Of a DNA stretch of 64,000 nt, positions 11,749 through 20,933 are shown piece by piece (within the stretch, counting starts at the first letter, position 1; each line of letters starts with the position of its first letter). Where the stretch lies: assembly GCF_009600885.1 (NCBI RefSeq), contig NZ_VCLA01000153.1:5063-69062 (forward strand), given 5' to 3'. Below the pieces are notes generated by a model. The model was not told the DNA's origin, ran no database searches, and saw only the letters and a program-made list of their open reading frames with translations. Source of the stretch: Streptomyces jumonjinensis. Its GTDB lineage: Bacteria > Actinomycetota > Actinomycetes > Streptomycetales > Streptomycetaceae. Position numbers and translations under genes: made by a program.

Positions 11749-11857
11749 TGTTTGCAGCCCTGAGTGAACACGACATCGCTCCCCGCACGGCCGCCGCGCA
11801 AGGCGGTACGGTGGGGCGTGAAGGATGCGGCTACGCGGTCCGAGGAGGGAGCCACCG

Positions 11858-12241
11858 ATGATTCTGCTCCGTCGCCTGCTTGGTGACGTGCTGCGTCGGC
11901 AGCGCCAGCGCCAGGGCCGTACTCTGCGCGAAGTCTCCTCGTCCGCCCGAGTTTCGCTCGGCTATCTCTCCGAGGTGGAGCGGGGGCAGAAGGAGGCTTC
12001 CTCCGAGCTGCTCTCCGCGATCTGCGACGCGCTTGACGTACGGATGTCCGAGCTCATGCGTGAAGTGAGCGACGAACTGTCGCTGGCCGAACTGGCCGCG
12101 TCGGCGGCGGCCAGTGAGCCGGTGCCCGTGCCAGTTCGTACGATGCTGAATTCCGTCTCCGTGACATCGGTGGCGGGTGTGCCGACGGAGCGGGTGACGA
12201 TCAAGGCGCCGGCGGAGGCTGTCGACGTCGTCGCCGCATAG
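11858..12241 (+). CDS. clgR: XRE-family activator of Clp protease genes, ClgR
   Basis: The 127-residue protein has an XRE helix-turn-helix ([20 protein letters not shown], about residues 20-75) and a short tail. Length, sequence and position between cinA and recA match ClgR, which activates clpP1P2, clpC and lon in streptomycetes. The tail ends in VDVVAA; a C-terminal Ala-Ala is the kind of signal through which ClgR/PopR proteins are destroyed by ClpP, giving feedback. The ATG at 11858 has GAGGAGG nine bases upstream. I could not identify a clear ClgR operator in front of it. Confidence 0.88.
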   Translation: MILLRRLLGDVLRRQRQRQGRTLREVSSSARVSLGYLSEVERGQKEASSELLSAICDALDVRMSELMREVSDELSLAELAASAAASEPVPVPVRTMLNSVSVTSVAGVPTERVTIKAPAEAVDVVAA

Positions 12242-12681
12242 GTCGTAGGGACGCCGGGCCGCAGGCCGTGGCGTCGTACGACAACGGGCGGTGCGGTGTT
12301 GAGCCGTATGACGCTCTGTGGTGTGGGATGCCGTGCGGAAACGATCCGTACGGCGTCCGTCGTACAGCGGAGCGGTGTTGTGCGGCGCTGCGCGGCACTG
12401 TGTAGCGCTGTGTGGCACCGTGTGGCGCTGGAACGAAGTGGTGCGAGCCGAGTCCCGGCCGCTGTCCCGATGGGGCGGCGGGCCGGGACTTCTGCGTTGT
12501 CGGGGCGGGGCGGGGCACCGGCTCTGGGGTGCCGGCGGTCCGAGGACGGGTGGGTACTCGGGGAAGTGCGGGGTAGGCGGAGGCTGAGAATCCGGTTCGG
12601 GGGGAGTGAGGTCCGTCCGAATGTCTGGTTCAGGGGCCTATGTCATGGTGGAAATCACCGACAACCGAGTGGAGGACACGC
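12242..12681. other. Intergenic region clgR-dps with hairpin
   Basis: This 440-bp stretch shows no convincing gene. It contains a run of imperfect GTGTGGCGCTG-like repeats (about 12378-12430) and a perfect inverted repeat, AGTCCCGGCC at 12451-12460 with GGCCGGGACT at 12481-12490. The inverted repeat could end the clgR transcript. The dps promoter should lie in the right half, but I see no clear hexamers. Confidence 0.5.
12451..12490 (+). terminator. Candidate clgR terminator
   Basis: A 10-bp perfect stem (12451-12460 with 12481-12490) encloses a 20-base loop that can form a further CCC/GGG pair. It is followed by TTCTGCGTTGT. Confidence 0.5.
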
Positions 12682-13152
12682 ATGTCTGTCGTGAAGAGCC
12701 CGTTGTCAGAGGCCGACCTCAAGGCGGTCGGGGAGGCACTTCGGGGCGCGCTCGTGGATCTGGTGGATCTCGGACTCGTCGCCAAGCAGGTCCACTGGAA
12801 TGTGGTGGGCCCCCGTTTCCGGTCCGTCCACCTTCAGCTAGACGAGGTGGTGGACACGGCCCGGCTGCACTCGGACACGGTGGCCGAGCGGTGCTCCGCC
12901 ATCGGGGTCACCCCGGACGGACGAGCCGCGACCGTGGCGGCGCAGAGCGCGATCGCACCGGTGCCGGAGGGCTGGATCAAGGACGGGGACGCCGTACAGG
13001 TGCTTGTACGGGCCCTGGGCGCGGTGATCGTGCGGATGCGGGAGCGGATCGGGGTCACCGGCGACCCTGACCCGGTGAGCCAGGACATTCTGATCGGACT
13101 GACGGGCGATCTTGAAAAGCACGCCTGGATGTTCCAGGCGGAGAGCGGCTGA
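12682..13152 (+). CDS. dps: Dps-family ferritin-like DNA-protection protein
   Basis: Dps proteins oxidise and store iron and compact DNA under stress. The 156-residue protein carries the Dps ferroxidase signature KQVHWNVVGPRFRSVHLQLDE, with the expected His, second-shell His and acidic residues. Helical segments throughout fit a ferritin-like bundle. The chosen ATG at 12682 has GGAGGA seven bases upstream; the longer frame from 12640 is not needed. It has neither a long Lys-rich N-terminal tail nor a long C-terminal tail, so DNA binding, if any, is weak. The syntenic S. coelicolor gene is, as I recall, dpsB. Confidence 0.88.
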   Translation: MSVVKSPLSEADLKAVGEALRGALVDLVDLGLVAKQVHWNVVGPRFRSVHLQLDEVVDTARLHSDTVAERCSAIGVTPDGRAATVAAQSAIAPVPEGWIKDGDAVQVLVRALGAVIVRMRERIGVTGDPDPVSQDILIGLTGDLEKHAWMFQAESG

Positions 13153-13524
13153 GCCGGCTGTCGGCCGTCCGCCGGGGTCCGGGGGTCCGGGGTCCGGCCT
13201 GGGGTCTGGGGTCCGGCCTGGGGTCTGGGGTCCGGCCTGGGGTCTGGGGCCCGGGGCGGGGCCGGGCGATGGGAGCTTTGGAGCTTCCCCATCGAGTTGC
13301 GGTGCCGGTGGGCCTCGGTTTTGATCGCTGGAGGCCCGCTGGAGGCTGTACGGATGGTCCGCCCGGGGTACGGGAAGCCTTCAGGATGGGCGGCCGACGG
13401 CCCCCGAGACGGTCCGGGCCCGGTCCGACAGGACCGTGCGGCGGTGTGTGCGCCGGGGCTGCCTCCGGTGCGCCCTCCCCGTGGATGATCGCGCCGGTCT
13501 AGCGTGGATCGGAGGGAGGCAGCC
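13153..13524. other. Intergenic region downstream of dps with tandem repeats
   Basis: This 372-bp stretch has no gene I can support. Its left part is a G-rich tandem repeat (13191-13247), and its right part is an ordinary high-GC spacer. Confidence 0.6.
13191..13247. repeat. Three perfect copies of a 19-bp G-rich unit
   Basis: The unit GGTCCGGCCTGGGGTCTGG occurs head to tail at 13191-13209, 13210-13228 and 13229-13247, flanked by partial copies (GGGGTCCGG). It lies just after the dps stop codon. Confidence 0.95.
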
Positions 13525-14091
13525 ATGGCACGTCGCGGGGTCGCCCTCGGACTCCTGGCCGTGGTTCTGTCCGCGCTGGTGGCGGGCGGGCTGTGGTGGT
13601 GGGCCCTGCTGCGGCTGGTGCTGGCGCCGGAGCGGGCCGGTCTGGTCGAGGGGGCGGTGGCGGCGAGCGGCTGGGGACTGAGCCTGTTGCCGGTCCATGC
13701 CACGGCCCATCGAAGGCGTGCCCGGAGCGGCGGTGGAGACAGTGGTGGGGACAGCGGTGGAGCCGGGAGCGCGGGCGCGGGCCCCGGGCCGGTGCGGCCC
13801 GGAGGCGGTGGCGCGGTCGTGGGGAGGGCGGTCGCCGAGTTCAGGGGTGTGATGGGGGACATCGCGGCTGCGGTGGGCGGCGTCGGGGGTGCGATGAAAG
13901 ACGCCGGAGGCTCCGGAGCCGCCATGGGTCCGGCGGGTCCGGTGTGTGGTGCCCGGGACTCGGTGAGCGGTCTCCGGGGCTCGGCGGCCGGCGCTCTGCG
14001 GGACTCGGTGAGCAGTGCTCTGCGGGGGCTGACGGTCGCGGTCGCGGCCGGGATCACCAGGGCATCGCCACGCCGCCGTTCGGGCGGATGA
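13525..14091 (+). CDS. Hypothetical membrane-anchored Gly/Ala-rich protein
   Basis: I do not recognise a family. The 188-residue protein begins with one or two membrane helices (GVALGLLAVVLSALVAGG, then WWWALLRLVL). A region rich in Gly, Ala and Ser with a basic patch (HRRRAR) follows, then a C-terminal stretch resembling a weak amphipathic helix. The ATG at 13525 has GGAGGGAGG just upstream, a strong ribosome-binding site, which is the main argument that it is real. Its end overlaps the end of the convergent dehydrogenase gene by 38 bp. Confidence 0.6.
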   Translation: MARRGVALGLLAVVLSALVAGGLWWWALLRLVLAPERAGLVEGAVAASGWGLSLLPVHATAHRRRARSGGGDSGGDSGGAGSAGAGPGPVRPGGGGAVVGRAVAEFRGVMGDIAAAVGGVGGAMKDAGGSGAAMGPAGPVCGARDSVSGLRGSAAGALRDSVSSALRGLTVAVAAGITRASPRRRSGG

Positions 14092-14830
14092 CCTGGCCCG
14101 TGGTGAACGCGGACGCGTCCGAAGCCAGATGGAGAACCGTGTGCGCCACGTCTCCGGGCTCGCCGACACGGCGCAGCGGAGAGATCCGGGCCATGGCCTC
14201 CTCGGTCCGGTGCTGGAGCGCGGCGTCATGGCGCTCGGTCATCGGGGTGCGGATCCAGCCGGGGGCGATGGCGTTCACCCGGATGGCGTACGGGCCTAGC
14301 TCGGTCGCGAGGGTGCGGGTCAGCTGGACGACGGCCGCCTTGGCGACGCTGTAGCAGAGCAGCCCCGGCCGCGCGGCGTCCACCGCCCCCGATGACATAG
14401 TGATGATCGATCCGGGGGCGCCGGTCCTGATCATGGCACGGGCCGATTCCTGGCAGGCGTACAGCACGCCCTTGAAGTTGACCGCGAGAACGCGGTCCAT
14501 GTCCTCGTCCTCGGTCTCCAGAACCATGCCGCTGTGCATGATGCCGGCGATGGCGGCGACTATGTCGAGCCGTCCCGCCGTGCTGATGACGTCGTCCACC
14601 GCGGCCCTGAGCCGGGTGCGGTCGGTGACGTCGAGGGGGTGGGTGCACGCTGAGCCGCCGGCGGCGGTGATCAGGGCCCTGGTCTCCTCAAGTCCCGCCG
14701 CGTCGGAGTCGGCGCAGTGGACCACGGCTCCCGCCTCGGCCAGCAGCGCGGCGGAGGCCCGCCCGATACCGCTCGCCGCGCCGGTGACCAACGCCGTCCT
14801 GCCGCTGAGGTCGTACGCCGTGAGGGGCAT
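14054..14830 (-). CDS. Short-chain dehydrogenase/reductase
   Basis: This is a classical NAD(P)-dependent SDR of 258 residues. It has the cofactor motif TGAASGIG near the N-terminus, the NNAG-equivalent region (AAIAGIMHSG), catalytic Ser in TMSSGAV, and the YSVAK pair of Tyr and Lys; the C-terminus has APGWIRTPMT. The substrate cannot be told from sequence. I placed the start at 14830 because TACGGT lies six bases upstream (14842-14837), a leaderless arrangement; the longer frame to 14905 adds 25 unconserved residues. Confidence 0.88.
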   Translation of the reverse strand: MPLTAYDLSGRTALVTGAASGIGRASAALLAEAGAVVHCADSDAAGLEETRALITAAGGSACTHPLDVTDRTRLRAAVDDVISTAGRLDIVAAIAGIMHSGMVLETEDEDMDRVLAVNFKGVLYACQESARAMIRTGAPGSIITMSSGAVDAARPGLLCYSVAKAAVVQLTRTLATELGPYAIRVNAIAPGWIRTPMTERHDAALQHRTEEAMARISPLRRVGEPGDVAHTVLHLASDASAFTTGQVIRPNGGVAMPW

Positions 14831-14862
14831 GGCGGGACCGTACGACTGGATCTGACGGAGCG

Positions 14863-15690
14863 TCAAGTATGCTCGGGGGCTGGGCCGGACTGGCAGCCGG
14901 GGCACCAGTAGGTGATGCGCTCGCCTTCGCCCCCGCTCGCTCCGCCGTCGCTCTGCCCGGCCTTGCGCACAGGAGCGCCGCAGCGGAGGCAGGGGTGGTT
15001 CTCACGCCCATAGACATACAGCCGGGCCCGCGCCGGGGCACCGGGGGCGGTGGTACGGCGGTCGAAGGTGTTCTTGTTCGCCTCCAGAAGTCTGTGGGCG
15101 GTGACGGTGATCCGCTCCAGCACGCCTTCGGGCAGCTCGCCCACCGGCAGCCAGGGCGTCACCCGGGCGAGAAACGCCAGCTCGGATCTGTAGACATTGC
15201 CGATCCCCGCGAGATTGCGCTGGTCGAGCAGGGCGTCGCCGAGCGGGCGGGAGGGATCGGCGAGCAGATGGGCCGCCGCGACCCCGGCGTCCCAGTCCGG
15301 GCCCAGCAGATCCGGCCCGAGACGGCCGACCGCCTTCTCCTCGTCGGCGGTGCGCAGCAGCTCCAGCACGGGGAGGCGGTAGCCGACCGCCGTGTACGCG
15401 CTATTGCCGAGGACGGCACGGATCTGATGGGCGGGCCCTCCGCGCCAGCGCTCCCCGGCCCTGAACACGCGCCACGCGCCATCCATCCGCAGATGGGAGT
15501 GGAGGGTGAACCCGCCCTCGATACGGGTGAGCAGATGTTTCCCGCGCGGGGTGACGTCCAGAACGGTCCGGCCGGTGAGATCGGCGGTGGCGAACCGGGG
15601 CACTCGGAGATCGAACCGGGTCAGCGACTGCCCGGCGAGGGCGGTGTGCAGTCGCCTCGCTGTCTGCCAGACGGTGTCTCCTTCGGGCAT
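14863..15690 (-). CDS. nei: Fpg/Nei-family DNA glycosylase (endonuclease VIII-like)
   Basis: The protein excises oxidised bases and nicks the abasic site. The 275-residue chain begins MPEGD, giving the catalytic Pro and Glu after Met removal. It has the beta-strand Lys (PRGKHLL), the helix-two-turn-helix segment (LDQRNLAGIGNVYRSE) and a C-terminal four-Cys zinc finger (CLRCG...YWCPGC). MPEGDT followed by VWQ is typical of actinobacterial Nei2-type enzymes rather than MutM. The start codon is fixed by the N-terminal catalytic residues. It lies just upstream of the SDR gene on the same strand. Confidence 0.93.
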   Translation of the reverse strand: MPEGDTVWQTARRLHTALAGQSLTRFDLRVPRFATADLTGRTVLDVTPRGKHLLTRIEGGFTLHSHLRMDGAWRVFRAGERWRGGPAHQIRAVLGNSAYTAVGYRLPVLELLRTADEEKAVGRLGPDLLGPDWDAGVAAAHLLADPSRPLGDALLDQRNLAGIGNVYRSELAFLARVTPWLPVGELPEGVLERITVTAHRLLEANKNTFDRRTTAPGAPARARLYVYGRENHPCLRCGAPVRKAGQSDGGASGGEGERITYWCPGCQSGPAPEHT

Positions 15691-15914
15691 GGGTCCATGA
15701 TGCGGGATGCGGGATGCGGGACGGGCCAGGGGTGGAGCCCGGGGCAGCGGGTTGGTTCCGGCGGGGCCGGTGCGGGGCTCCGGGCCGGAGGGCCTTCGGG
15801 AGGCGGGCCGCTCCCGGGAGGGGCTGGGGCCGGGAGGGGTGCGGTGCCAGGGAAGGGGCTGGGGGCCCGGGCCGGGGCTTGGCTCTGGCCCCGGCCCTCC
15901 AGGGCGTCCGGGGT

Positions 15915-18900
15915 TCAGGGGCGTATGCGCAGGCCCCTCGGGGTGGCATGGAAGCCCGCCGCCTCCAGCGGGCGGGCCAGGGGAGAGGTCAGCGCCGGGA
16001 CGCCGTTCGCCCGCTCCACGGTGACCGTGCCGAGGGAGCCCGCGCGGGCCGCTCCCGTCAGAGCCTCCGCCGCCGCGTGGAGCGCCGGGGCGTCCGGATC
16101 CGTCACCCAGGCCAGCAGCGTCTTCCCGCCACGCTCCATGTACAGCGTCAGCTCCCCGTCGACCAGCACCACCAGGGAACCCGCTTTCCGGCCCGGCTTA
16201 TGGCCCGCGCCGTCCGGCGTCTCGGGCCAGCTGAGGGCCGCGCCGTATGCGTTGGCCGGGTCCGCCGCGGCCAGCACCACAGCATGGGGTGCGGTGTCTC
16301 CGTCGGCGCGCTCCCGCGCGGTGGCCGCCGCGCGGAGGCGGTCCACCGCGCCGTCCATCGCGAACTGGGCGGCGCCCAGCCCCTCCACCACATAGCCGCG
16401 GCGTGCCTGACCGCTGTCCTCGAAGGCCGACAGCACCCGGTACACGGCCGAGAAACCGCCCTCCACCCCCTCGGCCGCCACGGCGCCCCGCGTCACCACG
16501 CCATGGCGGTCCAGCAGGGTGCGCGCCAGGGCGTGCGCCCGATGGGTCGGTTCGGGTTCAGCCGGCGGCAGCAGGGACCAGCGGCCGCTCACGGTCGGCG
16601 GACCGCTGCGGGAAGCGGTCCGCGCCGCCGCTGCCAGGCCGCCGAATCTGCCCCGGGGCACGGTCCGTCTGGCCCGGTGGGCCGTGGACCCCGCGGTACG
16701 TCCCGAACCGAGCAGGGAGCGCAGCGGCGCGAGCGTGTCAGTGGTGAGCCGGCCGGACCAGGCCAGCTCCCAGATGGCGTCGGCCAGCTGTGGATCGGTC
16801 GCGTCCGGGTGGGTGGTGGCCCGGACATGGTCGGCGATCTGGCGGAAGAACAGCCCGTACCCGGGGGCCAGCGCGGTGAGGACCGACTCCTGGAGCGCGG
16901 TCGGCTCCAGCGGGTGCGGACGTGGCAGCAGCAGCGGAGCGGCGTCCGCGAGATAGAGGGAGATCCAGCCGTCCTTACCGGGCAGGGCCCCCGCCCCGGC
17001 CCACACCACCTCGCCGGTCGTGGTCAGCTCGTCCAGCAGCGCCGGGCCGTAGTCGCGGACGCGGGACGGCAGGATCAGCTTCTCCAGCGCGGAAGCGGGC
17101 ACGGCAGCCCCCTGGAGCTGCTCGACGGCCCTGGCCAGGCCGTCGATCCCGCGCAGACCGCTGTGGCCCAGATGCTGCCACTGGGGGAGGAAGGCGGCCA
17201 GCGCGGCTGGAGGCGCCGGCTCCAGCTCCTGACGCAGCGCCGCCAGCGAACGCCTCCGCAACCGGCGGAGCACGGTCGCGTCGCACCACTCCTGGCCGAT
17301 GCCCGAAGGGTGGAACTCGCCCTGGACCACTCGCCCGCCCGCCGCCAGACGCTGGAGCGCCCCGTCGGTGACGGCCGCCCCCAGTCCGAAGCGGGCCGCC
17401 GCCCGGGTGGAGGTGAACGGGCCGTGGGTACGCGCGAACCGGGCGAGCAGATCGCCCAGCGGATCCTTGACCGGCTCGGTGAACGCCTCCGGCACACCCA
17501 CCGGCAGCGCGGTGCCCAGCGCGTCCCGCAGGCGTCCCGCGTCCTCGATCGCCGCCCAGTGGTCACCGCCCGCGATCCGGACCCGGATCGCCCGCCGGGA
17601 CGCGGCCAGTTCAGCCGCCCAACCGGGGTCGGCTCCACGCTCGGCCAGCTCGGCGTCGGTCAGCGGCCCCAGGACCCGCAGCAGATCGGCGACGCCCTCA
17701 CCGTCCTTGACCCTTCTGTCCTCGGTGCGCCACTGCAACTCCCGCTCCAGCTCGGTGAGCACATCCGGGTCGAGCAGCTCGCGGAGCTCGGCCTGGCCGA
17801 GCAGCTCGGCCAGCAGCCTGGAATCCAGGGAGAGCGCGGCGGCCCGGCGCTCGGCGAGCGGTGAGTCGCCCTCGTACAGGAACTGGGCGACATAGCCGAA
17901 GAGCAGCGAGCGCGCGAAGGGCGAGGGCTCCGGTGTGGTCACCTCGACCATACGGACCCGGCGGGATTCGATGTCGCCCATCAGCTCGGTGAGCCCCGGA
18001 ACGTCGAAGACGTCCTGGAGACATTCGCGCACCGCTTCCAGGACGATGGGGAACGATCCGAACTCGCTCGCCACCTGGAGCAGTTGGGCCGCGCGCTGGC
18101 GCTGCTGCCAGAGCGGGGTGCGCTTGCCGGGGCTGCGGCGGGGCAGCAGCAGCGCCCGGGCGGCACACTCGCGGAACCGGGACGCGAAGAGCGCCGACCC
18201 GCCCACCTGATCGGTGACGATCCCGCCGATCTCGCCCTTGTCGAAGACGGCGTCCGCCGCCCCGACCGGCGCCTGCTCGCTGTCGTACGCCGCTGTGTCC
18301 GGCTGGACCGGAGCCGGATCCTGGTCCAGCAGATCCAGGCCCATCAGGTCGGCGTCCGGCAACCGCAGCACAATGCCGTCGTCGGCGTGCATCACCTGCG
18401 CGTCGATGCCGTACCGCTCGGCGAGGCGGGCACCCAGCGCCAGCGCCCACGGAGCGTGCACCTGAGCGCCGAACGGGGAGTGGATCACCACCCGCCAGTC
18501 GCCCAGCTCGTCCCGGAACCTCTCCACGAGAATCGTGCGGTCGTCCGGAACATGGCCGCAGGCACGGCGCTGCTCATCGAGATACGCCAGAACATTGTCC
18601 GCCGCCCAGGCGTCCAGACCCGCCGCCAGCAGCCGCAGCCGGGCGTCCTCCTCGGACAGCCCGCCGACCTCCCGCAGAAACGCGCCCACCGCACGCCCCA
18701 GCTCCAGCGGCCGGCCGAGCTGGTCGCCCTTCCAGAACGGCAGTCTGCCCGGCACTCCGGGCGCGGGAGAGACCAGCACCCGGTCGCGGGTGATGTCCTC
18801 GATCCGCCAGGAGGTGGTGCCCAGGGTGAAGACATCGCCCACCCTGGACTCGTACACCATCTCCTCGTCCAGCTCCCCGACCCGGCCGCCGCCCTTCTTG

Positions 18901-20564
18901 GGGTCGGCGCCCGCGAGGAAGACGCCGAACAGCCCACGGTCCGGGATGGTGCCGCCCGAGGTGACGGCGAGACGCTGGGCGCCCGGCCGGCCCGTGACCG
19001 TACCCGCGACGCGGTCCAACACCACTCGCGGGCGCAGATCGGCGAAGGCGTCCGAGGGGTAGCGGCCGGCGAGCATGTCCAGAACGGAGGTGAAGGCCGA
19101 CTCCGGGAGCGCGGCGAAAGGGGCCGCGCGGCGCGTCAGCGCCAGCAGGTCATCGGCCTGCCAGCTGTCCATGGCGACCATGGCGACCAGCTGCTGCGCC
19201 AGCACGTCCAGTGGATTGGAGGGGACGCGCAGCGCCTCGATGGAGCCGAGGCGCATCCGCTCGGTGACGACCGCCGCCTGGACCAGATCGCCCCGGTACT
19301 TGGGGAAGACGACCCCTGTGGAGACCGCGCCCACCTGGTGACCGGCGCGGCCGACCCGCTGGAGCCCGGAGGCGACCGACGGGGGCGACTCGACCTGGAC
19401 GACCAGATCGACCGCGCCCATGTCGATGCCGAGCTCCAGACTGGACGTCGCCACCACGGCGGGCAGCCTGCCCGCCTTCAGATCCTCCTCCACCAGGGCG
19501 CGCTGTTCCTTGGAGACCGAGCCGTGGTGCGCGCGGGCGAGCAGGGGCGGTGCGCCCCAGGCGGCCCCGGACTGGGCCATGATCTCCGCGGGCGGGGCCT
19601 TCTCGGGCAGCGGTGCGCCCGCCGCCCGCTCATAGGCGATCTCATTGAGACGGTTGCACAGCCGCTCGGCCAGCCGGCGGGAGTTGGCGAAGACGATCGT
19701 GGAGCGATGGGCCTGGACCAGGTCGGCGATCCTCTCCTCGACATGGGGCCAGATCGACGGTCTGTCCCCGCCGCCCGGGGCGGGGAGCCCCGGGGAGGCA
19801 TCGGAGGCCGGTGAGCCGCCCAGCTCCCCGAGGTCCTCCACCGGAACCACCACCGAGAGATCGAATTCCTTGCCCGACGGAGGCTGGACGATCTCGGCCT
19901 TCCGCTGTGGCGAGAGATAGCGGGCGACCTCGTCCACCGGGCGCACCGTCGCCGAGAGGCCGATTCGCCGGGCCGGACGGGGCAGGAGCTCGTCCAGACG
20001 CTCCAGCGAGAGGGCGAGATGTGCGCCCCGCTTGGTCCCGGCGACCGCGTGGACCTCGTCCAGAATCACCGTCTCGACGCCCGACAGCGCCTCCCGGGCC
20101 GAGGAGGTGAGCATCAGGAACAGGGATTCGGGTGTGGTGATCAGAATGTCCGGCGGTCTGGTCGCCAGCGATCTGCGCTCGGCGGCCGGGGTGTCCCCCG
20201 AGCGGATGCCGACCCGCACCTCCGGCTCGGGCAGCCCCAGCCGGACCGCCTCCTGGCGGATGCCGGTCAGCGGGCTGCGGAGATTGCGCTCCACATCGAC
20301 GGCGAGAGCCTTCAGCGGGGAGACATAGAGCACCCGGCAGCGCTTCTTCGCGTCCGCGGGCGGGGGAGCGGAGGCCAGCCTGTCCAGCGCGGCGAGAAAC
20401 GCGGCGAGCGTCTTCCCGGACCCGGTCGGGGCCACCACCAGGACGTCCGAGTCCTCGCCGATCGCCCGCCAGGCGCCTTCCTGCGCGGCGGTGGGCGCGT
20501 CGAAGGCTCCCGTGAACCAGCTCCGGGTCGCGGGAGAGAAGGAGTCGAGCGCGGTCCTTGCCAT
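15915..20564 (-). CDS. lhr: Large ATP-dependent helicase Lhr
   Basis: Lhr is a superfamily 2 DNA helicase implicated in repair of crosslinks and alkylation damage. The 1549-residue protein has the Q-motif region (FDAPTAAQEGAW), Walker A APTGSGKT at 45-52, DEVH-box ILDEVHAVAG, the linked motif III SATVRP, and QRVGRAGHQ motif VI. A very large C-terminal Lhr-specific region (residues about 880-1549) follows with winged-helix segments. The reading frame stays open far upstream to 22217, but that part overlaps the oppositely oriented araC and azlC genes and is not real. ATG codons at 20564 and 20573 are both possible starts. Confidence 0.94.
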   Translation of the reverse strand: MARTALDSFSPATRSWFTGAFDAPTAAQEGAWRAIGEDSDVLVVAPTGSGKTLAAFLAALDRLASAPPPADAKKRCRVLYVSPLKALAVDVERNLRSPLTGIRQEAVRLGLPEPEVRVGIRSGDTPAAERRSLATRPPDILITTPESLFLMLTSSAREALSGVETVILDEVHAVAGTKRGAHLALSLERLDELLPRPARRIGLSATVRPVDEVARYLSPQRKAEIVQPPSGKEFDLSVVVPVEDLGELGGSPASDASPGLPAPGGGDRPSIWPHVEERIADLVQAHRSTIVFANSRRLAERLCNRLNEIAYERAAGAPLPEKAPPAEIMAQSGAAWGAPPLLARAHHGSVSKEQRALVEEDLKAGRLPAVVATSSLELGIDMGAVDLVVQVESPPSVASGLQRVGRAGHQVGAVSTGVVFPKYRGDLVQAAVVTERMRLGSIEALRVPSNPLDVLAQQLVAMVAMDSWQADDLLALTRRAAPFAALPESAFTSVLDMLAGRYPSDAFADLRPRVVLDRVAGTVTGRPGAQRLAVTSGGTIPDRGLFGVFLAGADPKKGGGRVGELDEEMVYESRVGDVFTLGTTSWRIEDITRDRVLVSPAPGVPGRLPFWKGDQLGRPLELGRAVGAFLREVGGLSEEDARLRLLAAGLDAWAADNVLAYLDEQRRACGHVPDDRTILVERFRDELGDWRVVIHSPFGAQVHAPWALALGARLAERYGIDAQVMHADDGIVLRLPDADLMGLDLLDQDPAPVQPDTAAYDSEQAPVGAADAVFDKGEIGGIVTDQVGGSALFASRFRECAARALLLPRRSPGKRTPLWQQRQRAAQLLQVASEFGSFPIVLEAVRECLQDVFDVPGLTELMGDIESRRVRMVEVTTPEPSPFARSLLFGYVAQFLYEGDSPLAERRAAALSLDSRLLAELLGQAELRELLDPDVLTELERELQWRTEDRRVKDGEGVADLLRVLGPLTDAELAERGADPGWAAELAASRRAIRVRIAGGDHWAAIEDAGRLRDALGTALPVGVPEAFTEPVKDPLGDLLARFARTHGPFTSTRAAARFGLGAAVTDGALQRLAAGGRVVQGEFHPSGIGQEWCDATVLRRLRRRSLAALRQELEPAPPAALAAFLPQWQHLGHSGLRGIDGLARAVEQLQGAAVPASALEKLILPSRVRDYGPALLDELTTTGEVVWAGAGALPGKDGWISLYLADAAPLLLPRPHPLEPTALQESVLTALAPGYGLFFRQIADHVRATTHPDATDPQLADAIWELAWSGRLTTDTLAPLRSLLGSGRTAGSTAHRARRTVPRGRFGGLAAAARTASRSGPPTVSGRWSLLPPAEPEPTHRAHALARTLLDRHGVVTRGAVAAEGVEGGFSAVYRVLSAFEDSGQARRGYVVEGLGAAQFAMDGAVDRLRAAATARERADGDTAPHAVVLAAADPANAYGAALSWPETPDGAGHKPGRKAGSLVVLVDGELTLYMERGGKTLLAWVTDPDAPALHAAAEALTGAARAGSLGTVTVERANGVPALTSPLARPLEAAGFHATPRGLRIRP

Positions 20565-20933
20565 GTTCCCCATCGTGCACCCCGCCACTGACAATCGGTC
20601 CTCCCGGCTGTATCCGTGGCTGCCTTCCGCCAGTTCCGGAGGCGGCTCTTCCGACTGCGGCTCGTCCCCGGCCCGCCGCCCCTGGCCCCGCCGCGCGCAC
20701 CACTCACTGCGTCCCGGCGCGTGGTGCGGGCGACCCGCGCTCCCATGCGAGCGACCCGCTGTTCCCGTGCGAGCGACCCGCGCCGATCCCACGCGGCTGA
20801 GGCCCGTCCCACCCCGGCTGTCCCGCCCGCGGCTGTCCCGGCCCCCGGTGCCCCCGCCCGGGCCGGCCCGCCCGCCCCCGCACGTCGCCCACCCGCGCGG
20901 GGCGGTGCCACCGCACTGCCGCACAATGGCTGT

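Noticed and set aside
12242..12681. Small ORFs between clgR and dps
   Set aside because: Several overlapping frames are open only because of high GC; none has a ribosome-binding site or recognisable residues.
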